DNA of 26,730 nucleotides from Stentor coeruleus (Eukaryota > Ciliophora > Heterotrichea > Heterotrichida > Stentoridae): NCBI GenBank assembly GCA_001970955.1, contig MPUH01000994.1:1-26730 (forward strand). The letters run 5' to 3'. The translations under genes and the position numbers were made by a program. This document shows positions 1-9,611 of this stretch, piece after piece; position 1 is the stretch's first letter, and each line of letters opens with the position of its first letter. Under the pieces are notes generated by a model that had not been told where the DNA came from, did not search any database, and saw nothing but the letters and a program-made list of their open reading frames with translations.

Positions 1-3000
1 TTTGGTTTTGGTGCAGGAGGTTTAATCTCAATCTTTTTCTTTTTACTACTTGATGAAGAAGATGATGAATTTGATTTTTTCCTTTTAATATCTGGTACTT
101 TTACATCAACTTTTGGTGCTTTAACATCTACTTTTGGTGTTGGAGGCTTAATCTCAATCTTCTTTTTTTTGCTACTTGATGAGGAAGATGATGAACTTGA
201 TTTCTTTCCTTTAACATCTGGCACTTTAATATCAACTTTTGGTATAGGAGGCTTAATCTCAATCTTTTTCTTTTTACTGCTTGATGAGGAAGATGATGAA
301 CTAGATTTCTTTCCTTTAAGATCTGGCACTTTAATATCAACTTTTGGTGCAGGAGGTTTAACATCTACTTTTGGTGCAGGAGGCTTAATCTCAATCTTTT
401 TCTTTTTGCTGCTTGATGATGAAGATGATGAACTTGATTTCTTTCCTTTAAGAATTGGCACTTTTACATCAACTTTTGGTGTTGGAGGTTTTACATCTAC
501 TTTTGGTGTAGGAGGTTTAATATCTACTTTTGGTGCAAGAGGCTTAATCTCAATCTTTTTCTTTTTGCTGCTTGATGAGGAAGATGATGAACTTGATTTC
601 TTTCCTTTAACATCTGGCATTTTAATATCAACTTTTGGTGCTGGAGGTTTAATATCTACTTTTGGTGTTGGAGGCTTAATCTCAATCTTTTTCTTTTTAC
701 TGCTTGATGAGGAAGATGATGAACTTGATTTCTTTCCTTTAAGATCTGGCACTTTAATATCAACTTTTGGTGCTGGAGGTTTAATATCTACTTTTGGTGT
801 TGGAGGCTTAATCTCAATCTTCTTTTTTTTGCTTCTTGATGAGGAAGATGATGAACTTGATTTCTTTCCTTTAAGATTTGGAACTTTAATATCAACTTTT
901 GGTTCAGGAGGTTTAACATCTACTTTTGGTGCAGGAGGTTTAATCTCAATCTTTTTCTTTTTGCTGCTTGATGATGAAGATGATGAACTTGATTTCTTTC
1001 CTTTAAGAATTGGAACTTTTACATCAACTTTTGGTGTTGGAGGTTTTACATCTACTTTTGGTGCAGGAGGCTTAATCTCAATCTTTTTCTTTTTACTGCT
1101 TGATGATGATGATGATGATTTCTTTCCTTTGATATTAGGTGCTGTGGGTTTAATATCTATTTTTTTTTTCTTATTGCTTGATGAAGATGAGCTTGATTTC
1201 TTAACTTTGACATTTGGAACCTTAATATCGACTTTAGGTGCTGGAGGTTTGATTTCAACTTTTGGAGCCGGTGGCTTGATTTCTATTTTTTTCTTTTTGC
1301 TACTTGAAGAAGATGAAGATGAACTTGACTTCTTGCCTTTAATAGATGGAGGTTTAACATCGACTTTAGGTTTGATTTCGATTTTAGGAGCTGGTGGCTT
1401 GATTTCTATCTTCTTTTTTTTGCTGCTTGAAGACGAAGATGAGCTTAACTTCTTGCCTTTAATAGATGGAGGTTTAATATCGACTTTAGGAGTCGGAGGC
1501 TTTATTTCAACTTTTGGAGTAGGTGGCTTAATTTCTATTTTCTTCTTTTTGCTGCTTGAAGAAGATGAAGATGAACTTGACTTCTTGCCTTTAATAGATG
1601 GAGGTTTAGCATCGACTTTAGGAGTTGGAGGCTTTATTTCAACTTTTGGAGTAGGCGGCTTAATCTCTGTTTTCTTTTTTTTGCTGCTTGAAGATGATGA
1701 AGACGAACTTGACTTCTTGCCTTTAATAGATGGTGGTTTAATATCGACTTTAGGAGTCAGAGGCTTTATTTCAACTTTTGGAGCCGGTGGCTTAATCTCT
1801 ATTTTCTTCTTTTTGCTGCTTGAAGATGAAGATGAGCTTGACTTCTTACCTTTAATAGATGGAGGTTTAGCATCGACTTTAGGTTTAATTTCGACTTTTG
1901 GAGTAGGCGGCTTAATCTCTATTTTCTTTTTTTTGCTGCTTGAAGATGATGAAGACGAACTTGACTTCTTGCCTTTAATAGATGGCGGTTTAACATCGAC
2001 TTTAGGTGCCGGAGGTTTAATTTCAACTTTTGGAACTGGTGGTTTTATCTCTATTTTTTTCTTTTTACTACTTGAAGAAGATGAAGATGAACTTGACTTT
2101 TTGCCTTTAATAGATGGCGGTTTAACATCGACTTTGGGAGTCGGGGGCTTTATTTCAACTTTTGGAGTAGGTGGCTTAATATCTATTTTCTTCTTTTTAC
2201 CGCTTGAAGAAGATGAAGATGAGCTTGACTTCTTACCTTTAATAGATGGCGGTTTAATATCAACTTTAGGTGCCTGAGGTTTAATTTCGACTTTTGGAAC
2301 AGGTGATTTTATTTCTGTTTTTTTCTTTTTGCTACTTGAAGAAGATGAAGATGAACTTGACTTTTTGCCTTTGATGGATGGCAGTTTAACATCAACTTTG
2401 GGAGTCGGAGGCTTTATTTCAACTTTTGGAGTAGGTGGCTTTATCTCTATTTTCTTCTTTTTGCTACTTGAAGAAGATGAAGATGAACTTGACTTCTTAC
2501 CTTTAATAGATGGCGGTTTAATATCGACTTTAGGAGTCGGAGGCTTTATTTCAACTTTTGGAGTAGGCGGCTTAATCTCTATTTTTTTCTTTTTGCTACT
2601 TGAAGAAGATGAAGACGAGCTTGACTTCTTGCCTTTAATAGATGGAGGCTTAATATCGACTTTAGGAGGCTTTATTTCAACTTTTGGAGTAGGTGGCTTT
2701 ATCTCTATTTTCTTATTTTTGCTGCTTGAAGATGATGAAGACGAACTTGACTTCTTGCCTTTAATAGATGGAGGCTTAATATCGACTTTTGGTGCCGGAG
2801 GTTTAATTTCGACTTTTGGAACTGGTGGTTTTATTTCTATTTTTTTCTTTTTGCTACTTGAAGAAGATGAAGATGAGCTTGATTTCTTACCTTTAATAGA
2901 TGGTGGCTTAACATCGACTTTAGGTTTGATTTCAACTTTTGGAGCCGGTGGTTTAATCTCTATTTTCTTCTTTTTGCTACTTGAAGAAGATGAAGATGAA

Positions 3001-4420
3001 GAACTTGATTTCTTTCCTTTAATTTCAGGAATTTTTGGTGCCAAAGGCTTTACTTCAACTTTAGGAACTGGAGGCTTGATTTGAATCTTTTTCTTTTTAC
3101 TACTTAAAGAAGATGATGAACTTGATTTCTTTCCTTTAATAATTGGAGCTTTGATCTCAACTTTTGGTGTTGGCGGTTTAATTTCGATTTTGCCCTTCTT
3201 TTTCTTACTACTGGATGAAGATGAAGAACTTGATTTCTTACCATTAACAGCAGGAACTTTAACTTCTACTTTAGGTGCTGGTGGTTTGATTTCAATCTTA
3301 CCCTTCTTTTTCTTACTACTTGATGAGGATGAGGAACTTGATTTTTTCCCTTTAACAGCAGGAACTTTAACTTCAACTTTTGGTGGCTTGATTTCTATCT
3401 TACCCTTCTTTTTCTTACTACTTGATGAGGATGAAGAACTTGATTTTTTCCCTTTAATAGCAGGAACTTTAACTTCAACTTTTGGTGTTGGTGGCTTGAT
3501 TTCTATCTTACCCTTCTTCTTCTTACTACTTGATGAGGATGAAGAACTTGATTTTTTCCCTTTAATAGCAGGAACTTTAACTTCAACTTTTGGAGTTGGT
3601 GGTTTGATTTCTATCTTACCCTTCTTTTTCTTACTACTTGATGAGGATGAAGAACTTGATTTTTTCCCTTTAATACTAGGCACTTTAACTTCAACTTTTG
3701 GTGTCGGCGGTTTGATTACGATTTTAGCCTTCTTTTTCTTACTGCTTGATGATGATGAGCTTAGTTTCTTTCCTTTAAAGGCAGGGACTTTCACTTCGAC
3801 TTTTGGTGTTGGTGGTTTGATTTCAATCTTACCCTTCTTTTTCTTACTACTACTTGAGGATGAAGAACTTGCTTTCTTTCCTTTTACAACAGGAACTTTT
3901 ATGCCTGCTTTAGGTGTCGGTAGCTTGGCCTCAATCTTAATTTTTTTTTTCTTTGAGCTACTGCTACTACTTGACTTCTTTCCAGTTATAATTTTTGGTG
4001 CAACAGGCTTAACAGCAGTAACTTTACCTTTTGAAAGATTTGCATTTACTTCTCCACCAACTTTCAATTTATGTTTTTTAGAAGAGCTACTTGAGCTTGA
4101 CTTTTTCTTTTTAACATCAGCTGATAAATGTGCAGAAGGAAGTTTTGCCTTAGCATCCAAACCCAGTTTTGCTTTTCTTTTCTTTGAAGATGAACTACTT
4201 GAACTGGACTTTTTCTTTTTTACATCAGCTGACAAATTTGCAGAAGGAAGTTTTGCTTTCGCATCAAAAGCCAGTTTAGCTTTCCTTTTCTTTGATGATG
4301 AACTGCTTGAACTAGACTTTTTTTTTCCAGAAATTTTAGGAACTTCAACCTTCGCATTAACTTTAAGTTTCTTTTTGCCTGAACTGCTTGAGCTGCTTTT
4401 CTTTTTTCCCTTAGCTCCTA
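1..4420 (-). repeat. In-gene tandem repeat array coding for Ser-block / Lys-Pro-Val units
   Basis: About 37 imperfect units lie inside the kelch gene. Four subtypes follow one another along the gene. Near 3960-4420 units carry KKRKAKL and ADVKKKK. At about 3160-3950 units are 36 residues (108 nt) with KKKKGKIEIKPPTPKVEVKV. At about 1200-3090 they are about 44 residues (132 nt) with two PPTPKV cores and PPSIKGKK. At 1-1190 they are similar but with VPDLKGKK or variants. Serine blocks mix TCN and AGY codons. The subtype blocks suggest local unit duplication, then divergence. Confidence 0.92.
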
Positions 4421-5633
4421 AATTTATTTGATACCCCCCTATTTCTCCTGCAGCTTTGACGCCAATCTTGCCTTTCTTTTTTTTGGATGATGAACTTGAA
4501 GAACTTTTCTTGTGTTTGTGCTTTCTTTTTTTATTAGAGCTCGAGCTTGAACTAGAGTCTTTACCTTTTTTCTTGGATTCTTCTTTTGCATCATGTTCCG
4601 AGTGATGCTTTTTGCCCTGAACCTTTTCTTTAGTCTCAGAGCTCGTTTTACTTCCATGATGACCATGTTTATGTAATATGCTAAATATGTACCAGCTTCT
4701 AACATCTTTCCTTCTTACAGCTACATGCGGATAACTAATAAAAACTGCATGTTCAGAAGTTGACAAGGTTGGGTAATGCTCACGAAGTTCAAAATTTATT
4801 GACTCAATCTGCACAAACTTAGGCCCTGTGTCTTCTATAGTAAACTGCCAAACTGATTTGTTATACTGCTCAGTGTGTGGATGCACGCCTCCAGCTAAGA
4901 TTGCATACCGACTACCAGAGGCTATCCTCGGGTTAATAGCTTTAAACAGCATTTTAACATTTTCCATTCTAAGCTCATAATTGCCAGAACTCAAATCCAA
5001 TGAGTACACATATTGACTAGATTTTAATTCCCCTCTGCTGGACTTTCGCTGGCCTCCAACAAAGTAAATTCTGTCTCCCATTAGGCATGTTCCAGCGTTA
5101 AGTAGGTTTTTCAGCTTAAACTCTCTCTTTGATTGAATGCTGGATACACTTGGATTTAGGCCATCCCTAACTTCTTCTTGGAAAATATACTTTTCTCGCA
5201 CTAATTCCCAGCTATCTTGTGATTGTGAGTATCGCATTACTGGAGCTGATTCAAGGCCTGAACTTCCTTTACACAGCCCACCTACATAATAAACCCAAGA
5301 GCCATGTTCGTAAAGATTACCACCTAAACTTGCAATTGGTAAAGATGACACAGTGCTAATTTCTTTGGTTTTTGGGTCAGCTGCAAAACCTTCTCGTAAG
5401 AACTCTCCATTGCGACTGCCTCCAATTATTAAGAATGATCCTTTTTTCAGCAAACACACTGAGCTGTCTTTTACAAAGTCGATTTTGGAATTAAATTCTA
5501 TTTTCCTCACACCTTTAGAACTTATGAACAGAACACGAGACTCTTGCCGGTGTAAATAATAAAACTCAGGAAGTGCTTCTTTGTTATCTGAAATCGCTTG
5601 CTTACCATCGTCCTTTCCATGACATCCACCCAT
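1..5633 (-). CDS. Giant kelch protein with serine/lysine-proline repeat tail (C-terminus beyond the window)
   Basis: One reading frame stays open from the ATG at 5633 to the left edge: 1,877 codons with no stop, so it is 3'-partial. Residues 1-10 begin MGGCHGKDDG; Gly2 and Cys4 fit N-myristoylation plus palmitoylation. Residues about 65-275 hold kelch-type blades with GG pairs followed by spaced Tyr/Trp (IIGGSRNG near 69, VYYVGGLCKG near 114, IYFVGGQRKS near 189, YAILAGGVHP near 243). From about 355 on, pure serine blocks alternate with lysine runs and units such as IEIKPPTPKVEIKPPTPKV, about 38 times. There is no signal peptide or TM segment. The kelch part should bind a protein partner; the tail should be disordered, highly basic and phosphorylatable (many Ser, and Thr-Pro sites). 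This layout recalls Nopp140-like alternation, but homology is not claimed. Function is unknown. An 18-nt GTAAGCAAGCGATTTCAG at 5588-5605 could be a stop-free intron; I kept it as coding. Confidence 0.9.
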   Translation of the reverse strand, partial: MGGCHGKDDGKQAISDNKEALPEFYYLHRQESRVLFISSKGVRKIEFNSKIDFVKDSSVCLLKKGSFLIIGGSRNGEFLREGFAADPKTKEISTVSSLPIASLGGNLYEHGSWVYYVGGLCKGSSGLESAPVMRYSQSQDSWELVREKYIFQEEVRDGLNPSVSSIQSKREFKLKNLLNAGTCLMGDRIYFVGGQRKSSRGELKSSQYVYSLDLSSGNYELRMENVKMLFKAINPRIASGSRYAILAGGVHPHTEQYNKSVWQFTIEDTGPKFVQIESINFELREHYPTLSTSEHAVFISYPHVAVRRKDVRSWYIFSILHKHGHHGSKTSSETKEKVQGKKHHSEHDAKEESKKKGKDSSSSSSSNKKRKHKHKKSSSSSSSKKKKGKIGVKAAGEIGGYQINLGAKGKKKSSSSSSGKKKLKVNAKVEVPKISGKKKSSSSSSSSKKRKAKLAFDAKAKLPSANLSADVKKKKSSSSSSSSKKRKAKLGLDAKAKLPSAHLSADVKKKKSSSSSSSKKHKLKVGGEVNANLSKGKVTAVKPVAPKIITGKKSSSSSSSKKKKIKIEAKLPTPKAGIKVPVVKGKKASSSSSSSSKKKKGKIEIKPPTPKVEVKVPAFKGKKLSSSSSSSKKKKAKIVIKPPTPKVEVKVPSIKGKKSSSSSSSSSKKKKGKIEIKPPTPKVEVKVPAIKGKKSSSSSSSSSKKKKGKIEIKPPTPKVEVKVPAIKGKKSSSSSSSSSKKKKGKIEIKPPKVEVKVPAVKGKKSSSSSSSSSKKKKGKIEIKPPAPKVEVKVPAVNGKKSSSSSSSSSKKKKGKIEIKPPTPKVEIKAPIIKGKKSSSSSSLSSKKKKIQIKPPVPKVEVKPLAPKIPEIKGKKSSSSSSSSSSSKKKKIEIKPPAPKVEIKPKVDVKPPSIKGKKSSSSSSSSSSKKKKIEIKPPVPKVEIKPPAPKVDIKPPSIKGKKSSSSSSSSSSKNKKIEIKPPTPKVEIKPPKVDIKPPSIKGKKSSSSSSSSSSKKKKIEIKPPTPKVEIKPPTPKVDIKPPSIKGKKSSSSSSSSSSKKKKIEIKPPTPKVEIKPPTPKVDVKLPSIKGKKSSSSSSSSSSKKKKTEIKSPVPKVEIKPQAPKVDIKPPSIKGKKSSSSSSSSSGKKKKIDIKPPTPKVEIKPPTPKVDVKPPSIKGKKSSSSSSSSSSKKKKIEIKPPVPKVEIKPPAPKVDVKPPSIKGKKSSSSSSSSSSKKKKIEIKPPTPKVEIKPKVDAKPPSIKGKKSSSSSSSSSKKKKIEIKPPAPKVEIKPLTPKVDIKPPSIKGKKSSSSSSSSSSKKKKTEIKPPTPKVEIKPPTPKVDAKPPSIKGKKSSSSSSSSSSKKKKIEIKPPTPKVEIKPPTPKVDIKPPSIKGKKLSSSSSSSSKKKKIEIKPPAPKIEIKPKVDVKPPSIKGKKSSSSSSSSSSKKKKIEIKPPAPKVEIKPPAPKVDIKVPNVKVKKSSSSSSSNKKKKIDIKPTAPNIKGKKSSSSSSSSKKKKIEIKPPAPKVDVKPPTPKVDVKVPILKGKKSSSSSSSSSSKKKKIEIKPPAPKVDVKPPEPKVDIKVPNLKGKKSSSSSSSSRSKKKKIEIKPPTPKVDIKPPAPKVDIKVPDLKGKKSSSSSSSSSSKKKKIEIKPPTPKVDIKPPAPKVDIKMPDVKGKKSSSSSSSSSSKKKKIEIKPLAPKVDIKPPTPKVDVKPPTPKVDVKVPILKGKKSSSSSSSSSSKKKKIEIKPPAPKVDVKPPAPKVDIKVPDLKGKKSSSSSSSSSSKKKKIEIKPPIPKVDIKVPDVKGKKSSSSSSSSSSKKKKIEIKPPTPKVDVKAPKVDVKVPDIKRKKSNSSSSSSSSKKKKIEIKPPAPKP

Positions 5634-7826
5634 TTAATTTATATCCATATTAAATATATGCCACTATTTAGCGTTAGATCAGTCTGGCTAGACATAGCCA
5701 ATCTGAAAGAACTTCTTATATTAAAGATATTTATTTTTTCAATAAAATTACTTTATTTGTCTGAAATTTTTATTTTCCTAAGATTCTTTATAGATTTTCT
5801 TGAGACACTTTAAGTTATATTAATTCATAAGAAATTATAACATTTGATTATAAGTAGATAAGTAAAGGTGCATTATAGGACTTAAGGACTTAACCCTTTT
5901 TCTTGTAACTAAGATATAATTCTTAATGAATCACAGTAATAATTCACTGATTTTATGCTATAAATAGCATATTTCTTTCCTTTAAGCTGAGTAAATATAG
6001 CTTCTATGCATAATAATTTCAAAGAAATATAATTTAACTTGAAATTTTTTGATATCGGTTGCTATGGTAGCATATCTAAACTTTATTTGCATGAATTTTT
6101 CAGAGGTATGAAGGTATAATTGCTTTAAGCATTTACCTTTTCTTAACTGACTCTTTTCCTATATTGGTGTCCACATTATATTTAAAAATTTTCATTGCTT
6201 TCATGAACTAATTTGACGTGAAATTCTCCTAGTAAGAGTTTAGTAAGAAATAATGCTTTCTTGATAAAACAATTTCGGATTATCTAAATAATTAAAAGCT
6301 TTACTAAGCAAATTTTCAGCTTAAATTTTTGATTTAAAAAATTAAGAATATTAAATTACTACTTCCTGAGAAATGAAATAAAAACTCTTTTAGATCAAGT
6401 GGATTAAAAAAAACTATTTTTGACTTGAGGCTAGATAAAATGAACGAAAGATCTTTATCAAATATATATGCATTGAAAAATGGATATTTTCTTTAGTATA
6501 AACTGAGCTATAAAATCAATGTTAGCTTAAATAAATATTGTCAGAAGTAATTGCGGCAACATTTTCCAAATCATATTATGTCTGAGAATTCCCATTATAT
6601 AATTTTCATAGTTGATTTCATTATTAAAATTAGCTTAATAAACAAAAATTTAATAGTGTTAAAGAACTTAAAATATTATGCAGATGAATAGAGTTCTCTT
6701 AAAAATGCATTTATTTTAGTTATTATAATTTATATTTTCATCGATATTAAATAAAACTAAATTTACTACAAATATAATGCAATTTTCTATTTTAATGCTT
6801 ATGCTATTATATATAGCCTATAAAAAGAAAGTTTAAACCTTGCTTCAAACAAATTTCTTGTATTTCGTAATTGATATATTTGAGTTACTTCTATAAATTT
6901 ATGATTTTTAGAGTTCAGTCACTACTTAATCTAAACATTTGAGGCTCTACCATAATTTTTCTTTAGCTTTATGAATCTCTTAAATTTACAAAAAATGTTT
7001 AAAATATTTTTTCATTTAATTCCAAGTATTTCTCTTTAATTCTGCAGGCCACTTAAATAAATTCCTTGCTTCACAAGTATTAAATTAACTTTCATTGACA
7101 TAATTATCATGCACTCCTATATTCACCTTAATTGTTGATACAATACACAGCTCAAAGATATTTAGCTAGTTCAGACTCTTTTCTAAGTACAATAAAGATA
7201 AATAACTCATGAGAAACAGTTGTTGGATCTAAGTCAGGAGAGGATTTTAGCTGGTAAGAAATATTTCAAATTGATTTTGAAGACAATTTGAACTTATTAA
7301 TAGGCTTATTTACAAAGATGAATGTTTATATTTTTAAACTCAGTATTTTATAATAATTTTAATTGAAAATTATGATTACTGATTAGATACATACATTCAG
7401 AGTTTAATATTCCCTTTTTCCAGTATAAGAACTTGAAAGAAATCATTAACTTCTAAGAATTCCTAGTCCTCTTTAGAAATTTAGTTCTTATATATCTATT
7501 CAATATTTGTTTGAAATCGTATTAAATTCACAGGATGCATAATATATTATAAAGTTTTATTAATTATGCTTATATTTACTAATAAGTAAGTAAAGATAAC
7601 TACTATTTTAAAAAACATTTACATACTTATAAAATTTTTAAGTTTAAAAGTAACTCTTATTCCACTAAAAGCATCTTGATATTATAATCTCTATTTACAA
7701 TTGAGTTATAATAAAATATTAATTTATTCTTATAATCAAAATTAATTTGTATTAACAAGCAAATTACACTATCAACAATAACTAAGTCTAACACATCAGA
7801 AAACTTGCAATCCATATCAGCACAAT
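5634..7826. other. Long AT-rich intergenic region
   Basis: About 2.2 kb between two minus-strand genes, far longer than most gaps here. It is dense in stops in all frames. I see no convincing coding run, tRNA-like fold or array. It must contain the promoter of the kelch gene just above 5633 (a GATATAAATTAAATG context sits at its start codon) and the 3' end of the gene at 7827. Confidence 0.6.
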
Positions 7827-8318
7827 CTATTGAAGTCTCATCATAACTCCATTAGAACATTTCCATTTTTCAACATACAGCTTTTTCTGTGCTCTCTCAG
7901 ATTTATTAGAAGTTCTTATCCCATATCGATTAATATCATCTTTCTCTACATATCTCCTAGCCTTTGTTATCGCAGAAGAAGCTCTATATCCAGACTTAGT
8001 AATTTTCAAAGAGTCTCTTACTTGCCTAGCTAAACTAAAAAGCATTGGCGAAGCAGGTCTATTTCTCTGAGGAAGGATATTAGCATGTTTGACCAGCTGA
8101 TATTTTTTACCATGTGAGTTTTTCTCAGCTTCTATCAATAAATCTATGTTCTTTTCTATATAATCCATCAGGTTTTCCAAACTGTCTTTACCCAAATTAT
8201 GTTTAACACAAAAGCTGTTTGCTAAATCAACTGGCTCATCAGTTTCATGAACAATAATGACATCACTTCCCCCTTCAGGAAGGCTAATTTTCAAACGCAG
8301 CACTTCTTTCGATTCCAT
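7827..8318 (-). CDS. Small basic protein with a possible beta-grasp-like N-terminus, unknown function
   Basis: 163 residues, ATG at 8318, TAG stop. Residues 7-62 (LRLKISLPEGGSDVIIVHET, then LANSFCVKHNLG and an amphipathic helix) have the strand-strand-helix rhythm of ubiquitin-like folds that many protist proteins carry at the N-terminus; this is a weak pattern call. Residues 75-163 are rich in Lys/Arg, with no TM segment or signal peptide. The gene starts 16 bp after the stop of the upstream minus-strand gene, so the two are packed head to tail. I do not recognise the family. Confidence 0.7.
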   Translation of the reverse strand: MESKEVLRLKISLPEGGSDVIIVHETDEPVDLANSFCVKHNLGKDSLENLMDYIEKNIDLLIEAEKNSHGKKYQLVKHANILPQRNRPASPMLFSLARQVRDSLKITKSGYRASSAITKARRYVEKDDINRYGIRTSNKSERAQKKLYVEKWKCSNGVMMRLQ

Positions 8319-8334
8319 TATTTAATTTTACCTA

Positions 8335-8687
8335 TCATACTGAAGTAGTTGCTAGAGCCTCTTTTTCCTGAGTGTATGCCTTGCGGAATTCTCTGTATTT
8401 TATAAGCTCTTTGTACTGCTTGTAGTTCTTTCTAAGGTTGATAAGCTGAGCATTCATCTTCTTGCTGAGCATTATCACTCCTTGGATTGCACCACAGCAT
8501 AGAATGCACCCAATTACATTCAGAACAAACACTGTTAGCACTTTAGTGTCGTCTTCCATTCCATCGTCATTTTCCCCAGAACCGTCGTTGCTGAGCTGTA
8601 AGAAACCTCTGTTTAAAACTTACTTTCACCAGAACTAGAGTGAACTGCTAGAATACAAATTTGCAAAAGGACGACCAATTTTTTCAT
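8335..8687 (-). CDS. Small type I membrane protein: signal peptide, short ectodomain, one TM helix (spliced)
   Basis: Exon 1 is 8624-8687 and exon 2 is 8335-8606; joining them gives 111 residues and a TGA stop. Residues 1-20 are a clear signal peptide (MKKLVVLLQICILAVHSSSG). An acidic lumenal stretch of about 22 residues follows, then a TM helix at about 43-68 (VLTVFVLNVIGCILCCGAIQ and on) and a basic cytosolic tail of about 43 residues rich in Lys, Tyr and Glu. Without splicing, exon 1 runs into TAA three codons after its last full codon (Glu21). The fit requires a 17-nt intron; a 15-nt cut would leave the TM frame. A shorter alternative starts at the ATG at 8559 and would lack the signal peptide. 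No family recognised. Confidence 0.65.
8607..8623 (-). other. Putative 17-nt intron
   Basis: On the minus strand it reads GTAAGTTTTAAACAGAG. Its first 15 nt (ending CAG) look just like the 15-nt introns in this window, but only the 17-nt form joins the signal peptide to the TM frame. Either the intron is a rare length or the acceptor choice sets two products. Confidence 0.55.
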
Positions 8688-8878
8688 TAAAGGTTATAAT
8701 TATCATATCCATTCAACTTAAATGCTTGTTGATTTATTATTGAATTTGGGGATTTTTAGATTTTTGAGAAAACATTTCGTATTTTTAATCCTAAACTTTG
8801 TTGGATTTTATTTAAGTTTCTTATATTCAAAAAATACATTTTTATTAGAATCTAAAATATTATGATTTATGCAAATAA

Positions 8879-9085
8879 CTAAGCCTTCTTCTGTGTCAAT
8901 ATCTTTTTGCTTTTAGACGTAAGATTAAGAAATTTAGCAATGACCAATTTGCCGTTGTTGTCTAGATCAAGCTCGCTCATTAAATCATTGAGATCTTTAG
9001 GATTAAGCACAATCCCTACTTAACGAAGGGCAAAAAAAGTCAGATGTGAAAATAATACCATTGCTGATAAAATTTGTATTTTCAT
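8879..9085 (-). pseudogene. Secreted EF-hand-like small ORF broken by an in-frame TAA
   Basis: One frame, 69 codons, runs from the ATG at 9085 to a TAG at 8879-8881. Codons 1-21 form a signal-peptide-like start (MKIQILSAMVLFSHLTFFAL). Codon 22 is TAA. The same frame then continues with an EF-hand-type loop, LDLDNNGKLVIAKF, whose last chelating position is Lys rather than Glu. I found no GT-AG intron of 15-17 nt that removes the stop (GTTAAGTAG is only 9 nt). It may be a recent pseudogene, a sequencing error or an odd splice. Confidence 0.45.
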
Positions 9086-9611
9086 TCAATAAGAAGTGCA
9101 GGTCAAGCATAATTTAAAAAAATTTCAAAGAAAAAAATCAATAAATCAGTTGTGGCTTTGTAAATAGCATTTACTATTTAGAAATTCTATTTGTAAAGAA
9201 AAATGATGGGATCTTCGATTCTATGCTATCCAAAGAAGATAGGTAAAGTTACTTTATTCAAAGTTCTAATATATTTTTACAGGTTTTGATAACTTTTTAA
9301 TTATATATATTTTTTAGTTACTAATTATTAAGATACTAATATACCTAAAATTTGATGACTGCCAAAGATCTTTGTGTATTTGAAAATATTTTTACATAAT
9401 TAATATTTTAACCAATTTTAATTAAATCTGTGATGGCTTATTATATTGCAAATATTTTTTTGCAATCTTATATTAGATGAAATTATTAAATTATTCAAGA
9501 TAATTGCATTTTTAGCTTAAATCTTTTGATGAAATTTATTTGTTAACAATCCAACTGTAGTGCTAGATTAATACAACTACATAATTTAAGTTAATCAAAA
9601 CTAATCATTAT
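9086..9611. other. AT-rich intergenic region
   Basis: About 525 bp, with homopolymer runs and many stops. No coding, RNA or repeat signal is visible. Confidence 0.6.

Noticed and set aside
169..4431. Long plus-strand open frames encoding Leu/Phe/Asp/Glu-rich repeats
   Set aside because: They are the antisense image of the kelch gene's repeat. The minus frame is open without any break through the same DNA and starts with a real kelch domain, while the plus frame is broken at 2275 and 3082 and has no non-repeat domain.
4439..4705. Minus-strand 88-codon frame in the Lys/Ser-rich linker
   Set aside because: It is out of frame with the kelch protein, which reads straight through this segment.
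5353..5813. Two plus-strand small ORFs near the kelch gene start
   Set aside because: The first is antisense to the kelch domain; the second is hydrophobic AT-rich chance sequence overlapping the kelch start region.
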